DNA of 64,000 nt from Komagataella phaffii GS115. Taxonomy: Eukaryota > Ascomycota > Pichiomycetes > Pichiales > Pichiaceae. Both the position numbers and the translations under genes were made by a program. Positions 1 through 9,739 of the stretch are shown one piece after another. Under the pieces are notes generated by a model. The model did not search any database and was not told the DNA's origin. It saw only the letters and a list, made by a program, of their open reading frames with translations. The DNA lies in the NCBI RefSeq assembly GCF_000027005.1, contig NC_012965.1, positions 297,001 through 361,000 on the forward strand, given 5' to 3'. The stretch's first letter is position 1. Each line of letters begins with the position of its first letter.

Positions 1-1572
1 TGTGGGTGCCACTTTCAAAGCCACTTCAAGTTTATCAAAGGCCTTGGGATCTTTCTCATCCGCGAGGAGATACTGTAGAAGCTCTTTGATATACACTGGT
101 CTGGTTGGATAATCCTTCCTAGAGACACTAGGGTCATCGTCATCAGAATCTTCAGGATCTGACAATTCATCATCAGTGACTATGTGCAGGTTCGAGTTCT
201 GAGGGGTCATATTTGTAACTTCTGTAACTTTCTCCACCCTTGATACTGTTTGCAGTGGCGGGAAGCAAACATCAGATACTAGTGAAGTGACCAGATCGAA
301 GGCTTCTGAATCTTTAAGTTCGTCCCCCAAGTCTTCGAAAAAGGTGGACTCATAGTCATCTTGTTCCTTCATAATGAACACCTTTTTATTTTGACTATCA
401 GAATTTTGCAGCACCAAGTTTGCTAGTAGCATTCCTTGTGCACGGACTGAAAGAGAAGTAGAATCAATTCTATTAGTGATCGTTGTGAGAAACGTATGGT
501 CAGAGGATATTTCAGTATTTGTTGCCGGATTGTGGGACAATAACAATACTATCAAATGCAAATAATGTTTTTGTAAGGTCAAGGGTGTTTTATTGATGAA
601 CGTTGGAGCACCCCATATCTGCACCAGGGATTTTAGTAAGTCAGATACTTGATATTTGTTGATTAACTTCACATATACTTTCAGAAGTGGAAGATTTTGA
701 TAATCCAACACAGTAATGAAAAACGAGCTCCAGCTGTCCCATGGAAACTGTGACAGAATACTGTAAACCTTCTGCAAATTATCCAAGTTTTGAGGAGCCC
801 GTAAAGAGTAGCGTGATATGCAGTAACCTAACAGAGCCTTGATGAATGCGGGCTTCTGAACAGGTGTAAAAGTATTGTAGGTTGATACAAGCGTGCTGAA
901 TGGTTCCGGAGATTGGAAGAAGTGATCGAAAACCAATTGTGATTCATTGGGCGAACATAGCTGTAAAGCTGCTAATAGTAACTGTGGATTTCGTTCTTTC
1001 TTCAGATTGGCCACGAGGGTGGGTAAAACGACAGAAGTATATCCTTTCAGAGTGGTTATCTCTTGCAATTTGCCTGTCACTGTATGTTTATATTGTCTTA
1101 CATCTTGATATGTTTCATTAAGAACATTAAACACTGTGGATCCAAAGAGAAGCGATCTGGCCTGTCTGATATTGGACTCAAATATAGATTCCAACGACGA
1201 CTCATTGTGTAGAAATATGATCAATAAGTCACAAAGGGAACATTTGATCTCCAAAGATTCGGCATGTTGAATTGAAGAAATTAACAGTTTGATACCAACG
1301 GCTCCTTGAAAAATCTCAGCCAGTTTCCTTTTGGCCAAGTTAGATAAGTCTGGGTAGATCTGCCTCACAGTGACTGTAATCAGGGTCGATCGGATATCTA
1401 GTTTTACGCTCTCTTTTACAGCAGAGTCACTTATTATAGGTAACAACTCATCTAGTACCTCATTTAACTCTTGAAGGGTTGGTTGTTGCCGTAACCTTTC
1501 TAATGACATATCCTTTACTCTGAAAGAGATTGCGGAAGGAATTTGATAATGAATCCTCGCACCTTTTTCCAT
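1..1572 (-). CDS. TEL2: Tel2, telomere-length regulator / TTT complex subunit (partial, C-terminus off the left edge)
   Basis: This open frame runs without a stop from an ATG at 1572 to the window edge (524 codons). An in-frame stop lies upstream at 1606-1608. A second in-frame ATG at 1509 (MSLERLRQQP) is an equally possible start, since family members begin with a similar short helix. Family features seen are LLFGSTVFNVLNETY, resembling the FFGSKLFNVL stretch of yeast Tel2, and an acidic linker (LSDPEDSDDDDPS) followed by PVYIKELLQYL, the conserved entry to the C-terminal domain. Tel2 acts with Tti1 and Tti2 as an Hsp90-linked chaperone for newly made PIKK kinases (TOR, ATM/ATR types). The C-terminal domain is missing only because the window ends. 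It is divergent to RIM15, with a 166-bp shared promoter. Confidence 0.8.
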   Translation of the reverse strand, partial: MEKGARIHYQIPSAISFRVKDMSLERLRQQPTLQELNEVLDELLPIISDSAVKESVKLDIRSTLITVTVRQIYPDLSNLAKRKLAEIFQGAVGIKLLISSIQHAESLEIKCSLCDLLIIFLHNESSLESIFESNIRQARSLLFGSTVFNVLNETYQDVRQYKHTVTGKLQEITTLKGYTSVVLPTLVANLKKERNPQLLLAALQLCSPNESQLVFDHFFQSPEPFSTLVSTYNTFTPVQKPAFIKALLGYCISRYSLRAPQNLDNLQKVYSILSQFPWDSWSSFFITVLDYQNLPLLKVYVKLINKYQVSDLLKSLVQIWGAPTFINKTPLTLQKHYLHLIVLLLSHNPATNTEISSDHTFLTTITNRIDSTSLSVRAQGMLLANLVLQNSDSQNKKVFIMKEQDDYESTFFEDLGDELKDSEAFDLVTSLVSDVCFPPLQTVSRVEKVTEVTNMTPQNSNLHIVTDDELSDPEDSDDDDPSVSRKDYPTRPVYIKELLQYLLADEKDPKAFDKLEVALKVAPT

Positions 1573-1738
1573 GTCCCTTCTAGCGTCTCTACCTGTTGGG
1601 GCGGATCAATTTGTATGGTCCTTCCCATTCGCACCTGCTTAAAAGTGACCTTCTCTTCTCCGCCTCTACCTTTTCTATCCCCACACAAGTATTATTGACC
1701 CTCTTTCCAAGTACATCAATTAAGCATACTGGGTTCCA

Positions 1739-4700
1739 ATGGAGGCACCAGAAGTGAAAGCTCAAGATGTTGACTTTCACGATAAATCGGATTCAAACAG
1801 TGAGAATTCAGAGGTTTTCCTCCAGGAAGCTACTGCAAGAAACCCAGTTTTAGTGTTAGAGTTGACCTTGGACAGTAAGATAAAGTACATCAGCAAGTCC
1901 TGGGAATCTATTGTTGGAACTTCGATAGAGAAGCTAATTGGCACACCCATATCTGAGATCATTGTTGGCAGTGAAGACGATAAAGCTGTACTACAAAAGG
2001 CTACAGACATCATGATTGTCGACGATAACAGTTATAGAGTTAAGTTCACGACCCCCACTAATACTTTAAAGCACGAGCCTTCAGAATCAGAAGGAGAAGA
2101 AGAAGAACAAGCGCCAGACATACATTCTTCTCCAAAATCCCTAGAACGAAACAGCAACATATGTTCAGATTTATCCACCGACGGCGGCTTCATTCAACTG
2201 GAGGGACAGGGGATCTTGATTCATAATAACACAACGCACACCCCTACACACTCTATTTGGATGCTAAAGCCCTCCAAACAAATTGACGATTTGTCATTGG
2301 AATTACCGCAGCAACTGGTCGAAGGCCTAGGTTTTGGTATCAATATTTTTGAGAGTTATTTGTATCAACTAACGGAAGCTGGAATTGTTGACGAGGATAA
2401 TATACCTCCTCCAACACATGAGCTTTGTCGAATATGCGAAACTCAGGTTCCGTCTTGGTGGATGGAAAGGCACAGTGAATTTTGTGTTACACAGCACAAA
2501 ACAGAAACCATCGTAGAACTTAAGCATGATGCTGTTGTTGACCAAAAAAAGCTAATAAAACAAATGCTTCTTACGTTATCCAACAGCGACGGTATTTCTT
2601 TACCCTCTAAATTTACAAACAGCGATGATTATCCCTCCAGCGCTTCTTCCAGTTCATCTTCCAGTAGTATTGCTTCCTACAGAGGCTTTCCGCTGCCCAC
2701 AGTAACCCATCCTAAACAAAAACATGCATCAGTTGCTAGACAGCTAATCACAAAGATGACCCCGGCAGTGATGAACCTGAATCGGTTTCCATTTAAGAAT
2801 TTATTTGCATTACAGGATATGTGCGATGATGCCATTCGTGTGAACTACGGAACAGTTGAACTACATAATGGAGATTACATAGTGGCATATTCTCCCAATT
2901 CAGAAGCTGCTATTAAAAGCTTATCGGAACGAAAGCTGCCAGAATCGACTGACAAAGCTATAAAACTATTAACTGAGGATACTGAGGCAATTTGCAAAGA
3001 GAAACTGGATGCCATCATGAGACTGAGCTATGTGAATCAATATGTTGAAAAAGTGACTAGGGAAATGGATGATTTGATACTTGATGCAGTGAAACATACC
3101 ATTGAGAAAATAAGGGATCAAATTGAACGTGATGATTATAACATCACGTCTTCCAGCGATGATTTGGATGATCGTGTAATTGATCCAACTCCCATGAAAC
3201 CTAATACATTTGGCCAAATATACAAGTTCAACGAGAGCGAACAAGACCGCTCCCTTGAGTTTGAAAACGTTACCGAATATGAAGACGCAGTGAGCACAAT
3301 CCATTCACCTCAGCCTCAGACCAGGAATACTTCGTCACATGTAGATCTGTTCAATCAAACGTACTTGACAAATGACTCCATACCATCGAATGCTCTAAGC
3401 AAATCTCCAGCTATCACCGAGTTAGGAAAAGAGACTTCAAGATCTTTGACGCCTAAAGAGCTTTCTGAAACTTCGACACCGGTGATCAGCATTTCTTCAA
3501 ATATGTCTAGCAACGATGGAATTGAAGTCATACAAACGGCAAGTTCTCAAAATGCACCTCCAAAAGGCCAAGCCTCTCAGACTCTGCTGCAGAAAGCAGG
3601 CTCGAGATCTTCAAGGTCTTTAACCAAGAACAATCTTAACTCTCCTAGACGACAGCTTTCGCCAGCACCTAATTACTTTTCGGGATCGCCAATGAGCTCA
3701 ATACAAAAGAATACAATGTCCAGAATTGTCAGACTATCTGACTCATCCAGAGCAAGTACACCTCAAAGCTCTCCAAAGATGAATACTATCGATATCCCCC
3801 CTGTAAGTGATGTCGAGAAAGATTCTACCAGAAGCTCTATTAACCGAATAGCGCCGCCGTTGTCTCCATTACTGTTATCATCTAACATTCCCAAGCAAGC
3901 TATGGGTCCTTCAATAAGAGACTACGAGATAATTAAACCAATTAGTCGCGGAGCTTTTGGTTCAGTATATCTCACCAAAAGGAAGATTACTGGAGAATAT
4001 TTTGCCATTAAAGTTCTTAAAAAATCAGATATGATAGCAAAGAATCAAGTTACCAATGTCAAATCCGAAAGAGCTATAATGATGCTTCAATCAGAGTCTC
4101 CGCACGTTGTGCAATTGTACTCTAGTTTTCAGAGTAGGGACTATCTATATCTTGTTATGGAGTACTTAAATGGTGGAGACTGTGCAACTCTTCTCAAGAA
4201 TATGGGACAGCTTCCTGACATGTGGGCCAAGCGATATATTGCAGAGGTTATTGTATGTGTGGAAGATCTTCATAATAAAGGGATTGTCCATAGAGATTTG
4301 AAACCTGACAATTTTTTGATTGATCATGAAGGACATTTGAAGTTAACAGATTTTGGGTTAAGTAGGATGGGGTTGGTTGGAAGACATTCTAGGGCCAGAG
4401 AAAACTCAACCGGGTTTTTAGGCCCTCCAGAAATGGAAGTGTTCCAGTCTCAGCCATCCATCAATGCGAGAAGAAGGAGTAGGGCTGGTTCCATTCCCCA
4501 ACTATCACTATCACCTGGTGTAGGACCATTTGGCACTCATGATTCCGACAACGTTGTAACGCATTCACCTTCATCCTACTATGCGTTAGAGTCTGTTCTT
4601 AAAAGTGATAAGCAAGCCGCCAGAACTTCTTCAACTTCAAGCTCACTTAACTCTCCCTTGGTCAAGCCATTAGTAAACCGCTCTAATTCTCAAACTTCTT

Positions 4701-6589
4701 TTATAATTCATGATGAAGACATGGTCCCCTCAAGAATGAACTCACCTTTTCCAAGTATGAATTTGGCTTTATTTGATCCTAAAACTTCAACCCAAACTCG
4801 GAAGTTTGTTGGTACTCCAGATTATCTTGCACCAGAAACTATCCAAGGTGTAACACAGGATGAAGCATCGGATTGGTGGTCAATTGGATGTATCCTATTT
4901 GAGTTTCTCTTTGGGTACCCACCTTTCCATGCTAAAACGCCAGAATTAGTTTTTGATAATATTCTTCATGGAGAGATTCAGTGGCCCGAGATACCTGATC
5001 AATTATTTCAAGAACTTTGTTCCAACACAGCTAAAGATTTAATAACGAATTTGCTTCAAAAAGATCCAAGTAAAAGACTCGGAATAAATGGAGCTGTGGA
5101 GATAAAGAGTCACCCATATTTTAAAGAAATTCACTGGGAAACTCTATTTACTGAAGAGGCCTCTTTTGTTCCACTTGTTGAAAACGTTGAGGACACCGAT
5201 TATTTTGACTCAAGAGGGGCAGAGATGATGATTTTCCCCAGCGATTCAGAAAGTGCACATGAATCAAACAAAGAAACTGACAATATTCCACAAACACAAG
5301 CAAGCTCTCCTTCTTTGAAAACTTCTGCTTATATTACACCAAGTTCTGGTTCTGGTTCTCCCGGAAGTAACAGCCAATTGGGAGTTCCCCTCAAAGGTAA
5401 AGAGCGCCGAGGTAGCCGTCTTGCTGAAGGCTCAAATGGAGAATTTGGTCTTTTTAGTTTCCGTAACATTTCTGCGTTGGAGAAAGCTAACAAGGACGTC
5501 ATTAAACGGTTGAAAAATGAGCATTTGGAGAATAGAGGCAGCTTTTCAAGTGAGCCAGGATCTCCAACGATACAGAAGGGAAGACAATTTTCAAATAGCA
5601 GTGGTACTATTAGACGTGCGGATTCTTCTCCATCGAATGTGTTAAACTCTCCAATTAAGAGAGCTAGCTCTCTAAACAGTGGGGCAATTTTGAATCCGAA
5701 ATTCGGAGCTGTGTCTAACACTGGTTACTCTTCAGGTGAAGAGGTTGCTTCAAGTGCGATCACCAAAGAGGACACGAACTCTCCAGTGGGCCCCAATCTT
5801 TTGACAACGCATGCTCGCCTCCATCGAAGCTCCGGATCTCGATCAACTGACCATGGATCTCCCATTCATAAAGCATTGAAGGCAGATTCGAAAACTCCAG
5901 TACAATCATCGCCAACGGACTCCAACGGTCACCCAGGACACGGGCGATTTGATTCTTTCTCCAGTGCATCCAAAATGCTTTTCAACTACAACAATAATAA
6001 CAGCACTAGAAGATCAAGTGATTTATCGGCAACCAGTTCCGATACCGATGATACCAAGAATGCTGCGTTATTGAGACTGAAGAAAAGAAGGAACTCAAGA
6101 AAGTTTCGAACTTCATCATCTTCTACTAGAAACAAGCCCTGGGTTTTCCGATATGATATCTTACTTTTGGAACCTATTCCTATCCACAGGTATAACATGG
6201 AAGTCTTGTTGAAAAAGATCGGTGTAAATGTTGTTAGTATTAAAGATCCTGCAGAACTGATCAGAAGAGCATCTGCGGGTGTCAAATTTGACTTCATCTT
6301 TACCACCTTCAAGCTCCCTAATTTGGATTCGGCGGATTTAGTGAAGCTCATAAAGAACACAGCAAGTGTGAATTCTGATACTCCGATAGTTTGTGTTACG
6401 GCCTATTTCAAGGAGGCAAGCTCCAGCGGTGTTTTTGACTATGTTATTGAAAAGCCTGCGACTATTGAAGCTATAAAACATTGTATCAATCTATTCAGTG
6501 AGGTGAAGATTATGGATGCTCAGGAAGCAATTTCAGACAGTGAAAGTCTCGTTTCAGTGCCAAGTTTCAACATGGCTCATGCTCATTAG
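1739..6589 (+). CDS. RIM15: Rim15-type protein kinase with PAS, zinc-finger and receiver-like domains
   Basis: The 1616-residue protein has the Rim15 order. A PAS-like domain comes first (about residues 36-110), then a small zinc-binding motif (C230, C233, H245, C249) and a long Ser-rich linker. An AGC-type kinase domain starts near residue 729, with HRDLKPDN at 851-858 and DFG at 871-873. As in Rim15/LATS-like kinases, about 150 residues are inserted between DFG and GTPDYLAPE (near 1026). A receiver-like fold lies at about 1472-1590. Rim15 drives entry into quiescence and stress gene expression when TOR, PKA and Pho80/85 signalling falls. The receiver has Thr-Thr where a phospho-accepting Asp is expected, so classical phosphorelay is unlikely. 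It converges on the next gene with a 7-bp gap. Confidence 0.93.
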   Translation: MEAPEVKAQDVDFHDKSDSNSENSEVFLQEATARNPVLVLELTLDSKIKYISKSWESIVGTSIEKLIGTPISEIIVGSEDDKAVLQKATDIMIVDDNSYRVKFTTPTNTLKHEPSESEGEEEEQAPDIHSSPKSLERNSNICSDLSTDGGFIQLEGQGILIHNNTTHTPTHSIWMLKPSKQIDDLSLELPQQLVEGLGFGINIFESYLYQLTEAGIVDEDNIPPPTHELCRICETQVPSWWMERHSEFCVTQHKTETIVELKHDAVVDQKKLIKQMLLTLSNSDGISLPSKFTNSDDYPSSASSSSSSSSIASYRGFPLPTVTHPKQKHASVARQLITKMTPAVMNLNRFPFKNLFALQDMCDDAIRVNYGTVELHNGDYIVAYSPNSEAAIKSLSERKLPESTDKAIKLLTEDTEAICKEKLDAIMRLSYVNQYVEKVTREMDDLILDAVKHTIEKIRDQIERDDYNITSSSDDLDDRVIDPTPMKPNTFGQIYKFNESEQDRSLEFENVTEYEDAVSTIHSPQPQTRNTSSHVDLFNQTYLTNDSIPSNALSKSPAITELGKETSRSLTPKELSETSTPVISISSNMSSNDGIEVIQTASSQNAPPKGQASQTLLQKAGSRSSRSLTKNNLNSPRRQLSPAPNYFSGSPMSSIQKNTMSRIVRLSDSSRASTPQSSPKMNTIDIPPVSDVEKDSTRSSINRIAPPLSPLLLSSNIPKQAMGPSIRDYEIIKPISRGAFGSVYLTKRKITGEYFAIKVLKKSDMIAKNQVTNVKSERAIMMLQSESPHVVQLYSSFQSRDYLYLVMEYLNGGDCATLLKNMGQLPDMWAKRYIAEVIVCVEDLHNKGIVHRDLKPDNFLIDHEGHLKLTDFGLSRMGLVGRHSRARENSTGFLGPPEMEVFQSQPSINARRRSRAGSIPQLSLSPGVGPFGTHDSDNVVTHSPSSYYALESVLKSDKQAARTSSTSSSLNSPLVKPLVNRSNSQTSFIIHDEDMVPSRMNSPFPSMNLALFDPKTSTQTRKFVGTPDYLAPETIQGVTQDEASDWWSIGCILFEFLFGYPPFHAKTPELVFDNILHGEIQWPEIPDQLFQELCSNTAKDLITNLLQKDPSKRLGINGAVEIKSHPYFKEIHWETLFTEEASFVPLVENVEDTDYFDSRGAEMMIFPSDSESAHESNKETDNIPQTQASSPSLKTSAYITPSSGSGSPGSNSQLGVPLKGKERRGSRLAEGSNGEFGLFSFRNISALEKANKDVIKRLKNEHLENRGSFSSEPGSPTIQKGRQFSNSSGTIRRADSSPSNVLNSPIKRASSLNSGAILNPKFGAVSNTGYSSGEEVASSAITKEDTNSPVGPNLLTTHARLHRSSGSRSTDHGSPIHKALKADSKTPVQSSPTDSNGHPGHGRFDSFSSASKMLFNYNNNNSTRRSSDLSATSSDTDDTKNAALLRLKKRRNSRKFRTSSSSTRNKPWVFRYDILLLEPIPIHRYNMEVLLKKIGVNVVSIKDPAELIRRASAGVKFDFIFTTFKLPNLDSADLVKLIKNTASVNSDTPIVCVTAYFKEASSSGVFDYVIEKPATIEAIKHCINLFSEVKIMDAQEAISDSESLVSVPSFNMAHAH

Positions 6590-6596
6590 ATCGCAA

Positions 6597-7907
6597 TCAG
6601 AATTGTTGCAAGAGCCTAGCTCTACTGGCTCCTAAAGTGACACTTTTGCTTCTATCGAGAGAGCTGTTTGGTGAGGCGGCAGAGTGGCTAGGTGTATACA
6701 ATGTGTGACGATTTCCCCTAGGAATATTTGGGATGTTTGGTTGACATGAGTGCGAATTAACTAATTTCTTCATTCCTGTCATGAATCTTTTTGATTTGGA
6801 TCTTCGAAGCTTGGGGGTGTTCTGTTCCGATGCAATCGTTTCAGCTACAATCATAGCATTGTGTCGCACAGGGATGACAAGTTCTGGCTCCTCTTCGATA
6901 TCTGCTGGGTCAGCTGTGTCATACAGTTCATTTTGGCACCTGAAAAAGAACTCTTCAGCTAGACTTTGGTATGTCGGTGGTATATCGTTCATTATTTCTC
7001 TTAAGAGTGATATCTTGGGCAGATTTCGTTGTATGAATCGAACACAGTTAGTAATTAGAACTTTGGCCAGCCACGTACCGGTCACTTGGGTTAAGTCCCT
7101 GATTTCTTTAATTGATATGGAAGCCTCTCTATGATCATAATGGTCGTCTTGGGAAACGAATTCTTTAAGTGTAATGCAGTCTTCTTCCTCTGGGTAAGCA
7201 TCATCTGTTCTTGATTTCAGGGATATTCGAACTCGGTTCAGAAGTTTCTGTGCTTGTAAAAAACGACCAGTGGCCATTTCAGAATGTTCATATGTAGGAA
7301 GAATTTCCTCTTCCTGTTTGTTTGGCTGATTTGAAAATGTTTGAATGGGGATGGTGGAACCTTCTATGAAGAAAAGACCTTCCCCCATATCAATTCTATT
7401 GATCCAAGAGACGTCAATTTTATCGGTTTTTTTGTCTTCTAGGCATTGCGAGACTCCTTGAGCAAAGATCAAAGAAGAGACTAAAGAAGTCAAGGAAGTC
7501 AACGCGTTTTTGTTCTTGTCTGTGAATTCCAAGGAGATTGATATTGATGTGACAGAAGCTGGAGCACGAAAGTTGATCCTGCCACAGGATCTATTTTCTG
7601 ACAAGTTGAACGAACTGAGGCTGAAATAAGGTATACTGAACGCATACTTGCTTAGTCGTTGCCTATTCAATACTCTGAACTGATTGTGGGGTACAACCAC
7701 CAGTCTGCTAGAAGTGACATATACGGTAACATTGGTATAATTGGTTGAGTTGTAATGGTAGAACTCCAGCAGGATGGATAGTCCGCGGTTATCTGCCGTT
7801 CCAACAAGACCGTAGCATTCTTTGGTCGTAAACGGTGCCAAATAGCATGATTCTATAGGTATAATCTTGAGTATCCTCTCATTTGGCAGTAGTAGTATAG
7901 ATTCCAT
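6597..7907 (-). CDS. Unassigned protein, possible GRAM/PH-like N-terminal domain
   Basis: The protein is 436 residues from the first in-frame ATG at 7907 (MESILLLPNERIL). The N-terminal 150 residues alternate beta-rich stretches such as NVTVYVTSSRLVVVP and FSIPYFSLSSFNLS. This resembles the strand pattern of GRAM domains, where a transcript-like YLTSxRVIF strand precedes a serine-rich strand. The rest has one helical region (about 285-345) and a basic, Ser-rich C-terminal tail (KLRRSKSKRFMTGMKK). I see no signal peptide or membrane segment. The GRAM idea is inference from pattern only, and no gene name is offered. The long 908-bp upstream space separates it from RHO1. Confidence 0.6.
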   Translation of the reverse strand: MESILLLPNERILKIIPIESCYLAPFTTKECYGLVGTADNRGLSILLEFYHYNSTNYTNVTVYVTSSRLVVVPHNQFRVLNRQRLSKYAFSIPYFSLSSFNLSENRSCGRINFRAPASVTSISISLEFTDKNKNALTSLTSLVSSLIFAQGVSQCLEDKKTDKIDVSWINRIDMGEGLFFIEGSTIPIQTFSNQPNKQEEEILPTYEHSEMATGRFLQAQKLLNRVRISLKSRTDDAYPEEEDCITLKEFVSQDDHYDHREASISIKEIRDLTQVTGTWLAKVLITNCVRFIQRNLPKISLLREIMNDIPPTYQSLAEEFFFRCQNELYDTADPADIEEEPELVIPVRHNAMIVAETIASEQNTPKLRRSKSKRFMTGMKKLVNSHSCQPNIPNIPRGNRHTLYTPSHSAASPNSSLDRSKSVTLGASRARLLQQF

Positions 7908-8364
7908 TTGGTGCCTTAGCTGGATCAAGAGTGGAGCGACAGTGTGGTATATAAGTATACAGGCACGTTAGAGGGTGCATGAATCCTAGGTTTTGTCTGT
8001 TCAATTGCATACGACAGCTCCTTCCGATCCAATCTAATGATTTATTGCACTAGTTTCATGGTGGTAGCAGTATGAAACTTTATGGTGATCCTGCATGTTT
8101 CGAACGCGCTTTATTTGTTTCAAGAGAAGATGTTGGAAATAGTTCGACTAGAACATACCGAGATGACGCGGAGTCAATGAGACCAAAGATTTTGGGTTTC
8201 AATAAGAAATGGTGGAAATGCTAGGCAGCTGGATCTGAAGTGTTACAGAAGAGATTCAATTGGACGGTTATCAGCGATGTATTGTGAAGTGTATTGCAAA
8301 TGTGGAAGGCAATTACATTTTCATTCACACGAGAGAATGCTTAGGATTTAGACAACAGTCAAGG

Positions 8365-8389
8365 ACAGTAGCCTGTCACAGGCTACTGT
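8365..8389. repeat. 25-bp near-perfect palindrome
   Basis: Two 12-bp arms (ACAGTAGCCTGT and ACAGGCTACTGT) are exact reverse complements separated by one base (C8377). It lies 427 bp past the RHO1 stop, in the intergenic region. By base counting, a perfect 12-bp inverted repeat with so small a spacer is not expected by chance in 64 kb. Confidence 0.9.
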
Positions 8390-8558
8390 TGAATTTGTGT
8401 GTAATACATACGCCTGGTTTCCAGGATGTTCATGTTTACTATATACTTTGGTTACAATAACAGATCTCGAATCTGCCAGAATAAGATCTCTGAAAGATTT
8501 CTGTGCTGAATATGAATAATACCCTGTTAGGCAAATCAACAATTCGTAAAATCAAAGA

Positions 8559-8594
8559 GGTGGTACGCTATCTTTTTATTAGATAGCTACTACC
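8559..8594 (-). terminator. Hairpin with an AATAAAA loop, possible RHO1 3'-end element
   Basis: On the minus strand the arms GGTAGTAGCTATCT and AGATAGCGTACCACC pair with one mismatch and one bulged base, and the 7-base loop reads AATAAAA. It lies about 220 nt after the RHO1 stop. A role in 3'-end formation is inference: the loop resembles a polyadenylation-positioning A-rich element. The structure itself is seen in the sequence. Confidence 0.4.
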
Positions 8595-8815
8595 AATTCT
8601 AATAATCCATAATGTGCTGCCAATCCAGAAAGACTTTTTGTTTGAGCACCATAAACTACGCGTTCAGAATGTCTAGCCAAGTCTGCCTGGACCTAACAAA
8701 TAATAGATCTCTTTGATACAGTATACTTACTACCAATCAGTCACGCGTTAAACGGACTCAATCGACCTTCACCTATGCCTAAAATTATATAATAAAAAAC
8801 AACAACGATATAGAT

Positions 8816-9415
8816 TTAAACAATGTTACACTTCTTCTTACGTTGCTTTCTTTCCTTAGCCATGAGTGTTGCTCTTGTAGCGTTTTCAAAAACAGCTCTG
8901 ACACCCTCACCGGTCTTGGCGGAACACTCTAGGTATTTCAGAGCACCAATCTTGTCGGCAACGGCCTGACCCTCACTGGTGGAGACTGGTTGCTTTCCAA
9001 CAGCTTGTAATTCACGGATAACCTCTGGATCGTTTCTCAAGTCAAGTTTACAACCAACTAAAATGATAGGGACTCCAGGACAGAAATGCAACACCTCACT
9101 AATCCACTTCTCTTGAACGTTATCTAAGGTGTCAGGAATGTCAATAGCAAAACAAATCAAGACCACATTGGCATCGGGATAGGAAAGAGGTCTCAGTCTA
9201 TCATAATCTTCCTGTCCGGCAGTATCCCATAGAGTGAGTTGTACTATTCTGTTGTCAACCTCTACTGGGGTGGCATAGTTCTCAAAAACAGTTGGAACAT
9301 AAGATGGAGGGAACTCGCCCTCGGCAAACACCATCAATAGACAAGTTTTACCGCAAGCACCATCTCCTACTACGACCAACTTCTTTCTAAATTCAGACGG
9401 ATTATTAACAGCCAT
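8816..9415 (-). CDS. RHO1: Rho-family GTPase, Rho1 type
   Basis: The 199-residue small GTPase has every G motif: GDGACGKT (17-24), PTVFENY effector loop (41-47), WDTAGQED (63-70), GCKLDL (about 119-124) and ECSAKT (about 162-167). The Rho insert region is present. The tail is polybasic (KERKQRKKK) and ends in the prenylation box CNIV. The effector loop and the run [19 protein letters not shown] are of the Rho1/RhoA type. Rho1 regulates cell-wall glucan synthase and Pkc1 at sites of growth. The box differs from the CVLL of S. cerevisiae Rho1, so a second Rho1-like paralogue elsewhere in the genome cannot be excluded. Confidence 0.85.
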   Translation of the reverse strand: MAVNNPSEFRKKLVVVGDGACGKTCLLMVFAEGEFPPSYVPTVFENYATPVEVDNRIVQLTLWDTAGQEDYDRLRPLSYPDANVVLICFAIDIPDTLDNVQEKWISEVLHFCPGVPIILVGCKLDLRNDPEVIRELQAVGKQPVSTSEGQAVADKIGALKYLECSAKTGEGVRAVFENATRATLMAKERKQRKKKCNIV

Positions 9416-9739
9416 ATTTGTCTTTAACTCTTGGATGGGGAGGGGGACGGATCTGGATGTGTGTAAATAGTTGATTTCGTTGTTGGTGTCCTTTTTTATT
9501 GTTTGTGAAAATTGGTTACGACACTACTGATAGAAGGGGCAACGCCTCCTTTAGCGGGAGGTATTTTCTTTTTGAAAAGCTAGGCCCTTCACACGACTGG
9601 ATGGGCGGACGAGCTCGCATCTCAGGCAAGGCAAGACTACAGGGAACAAAAAAAATGGGAGACAGAGAAGGAGAAAAAGATCCTACATGGGGAAACAGAA
9701 ACTTACAGGATAAATAGTGTAGAGAAAAAAAAATTATAT
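9416..9739. other. Intergenic region, RHO1 promoter and MET16 3' end
   Basis: Both neighbours are on the minus strand. The 324-bp gap holds the RHO1 upstream region, with T- and A-rich tracts, and the MET16 transcript end. I see no gene or strong motif in it. Confidence 0.5.

Larger units (their letters stand above)
7908..8815. other. Long intergenic region (RHO1 3' side / promoter of the GRAM-like gene)
   Basis: Both flanking genes are on the minus strand, so this 908-bp gap holds the RHO1 3' untranslated region and the promoter of the downstream gene. I find no credible coding exon, tRNA or snoRNA. It carries two notable inverted repeats (8365-8389 and 8559-8594, listed separately) and a single ACGCGT at about 8744-8749. 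Confidence 0.6.

Noticed and set aside
8080..8260. Possible C/D-box snoRNA (GGTGATC and CTGA near 8095 and 8234)
   Set aside because: The boxes are imperfect and too far apart, and no terminal stem was found.
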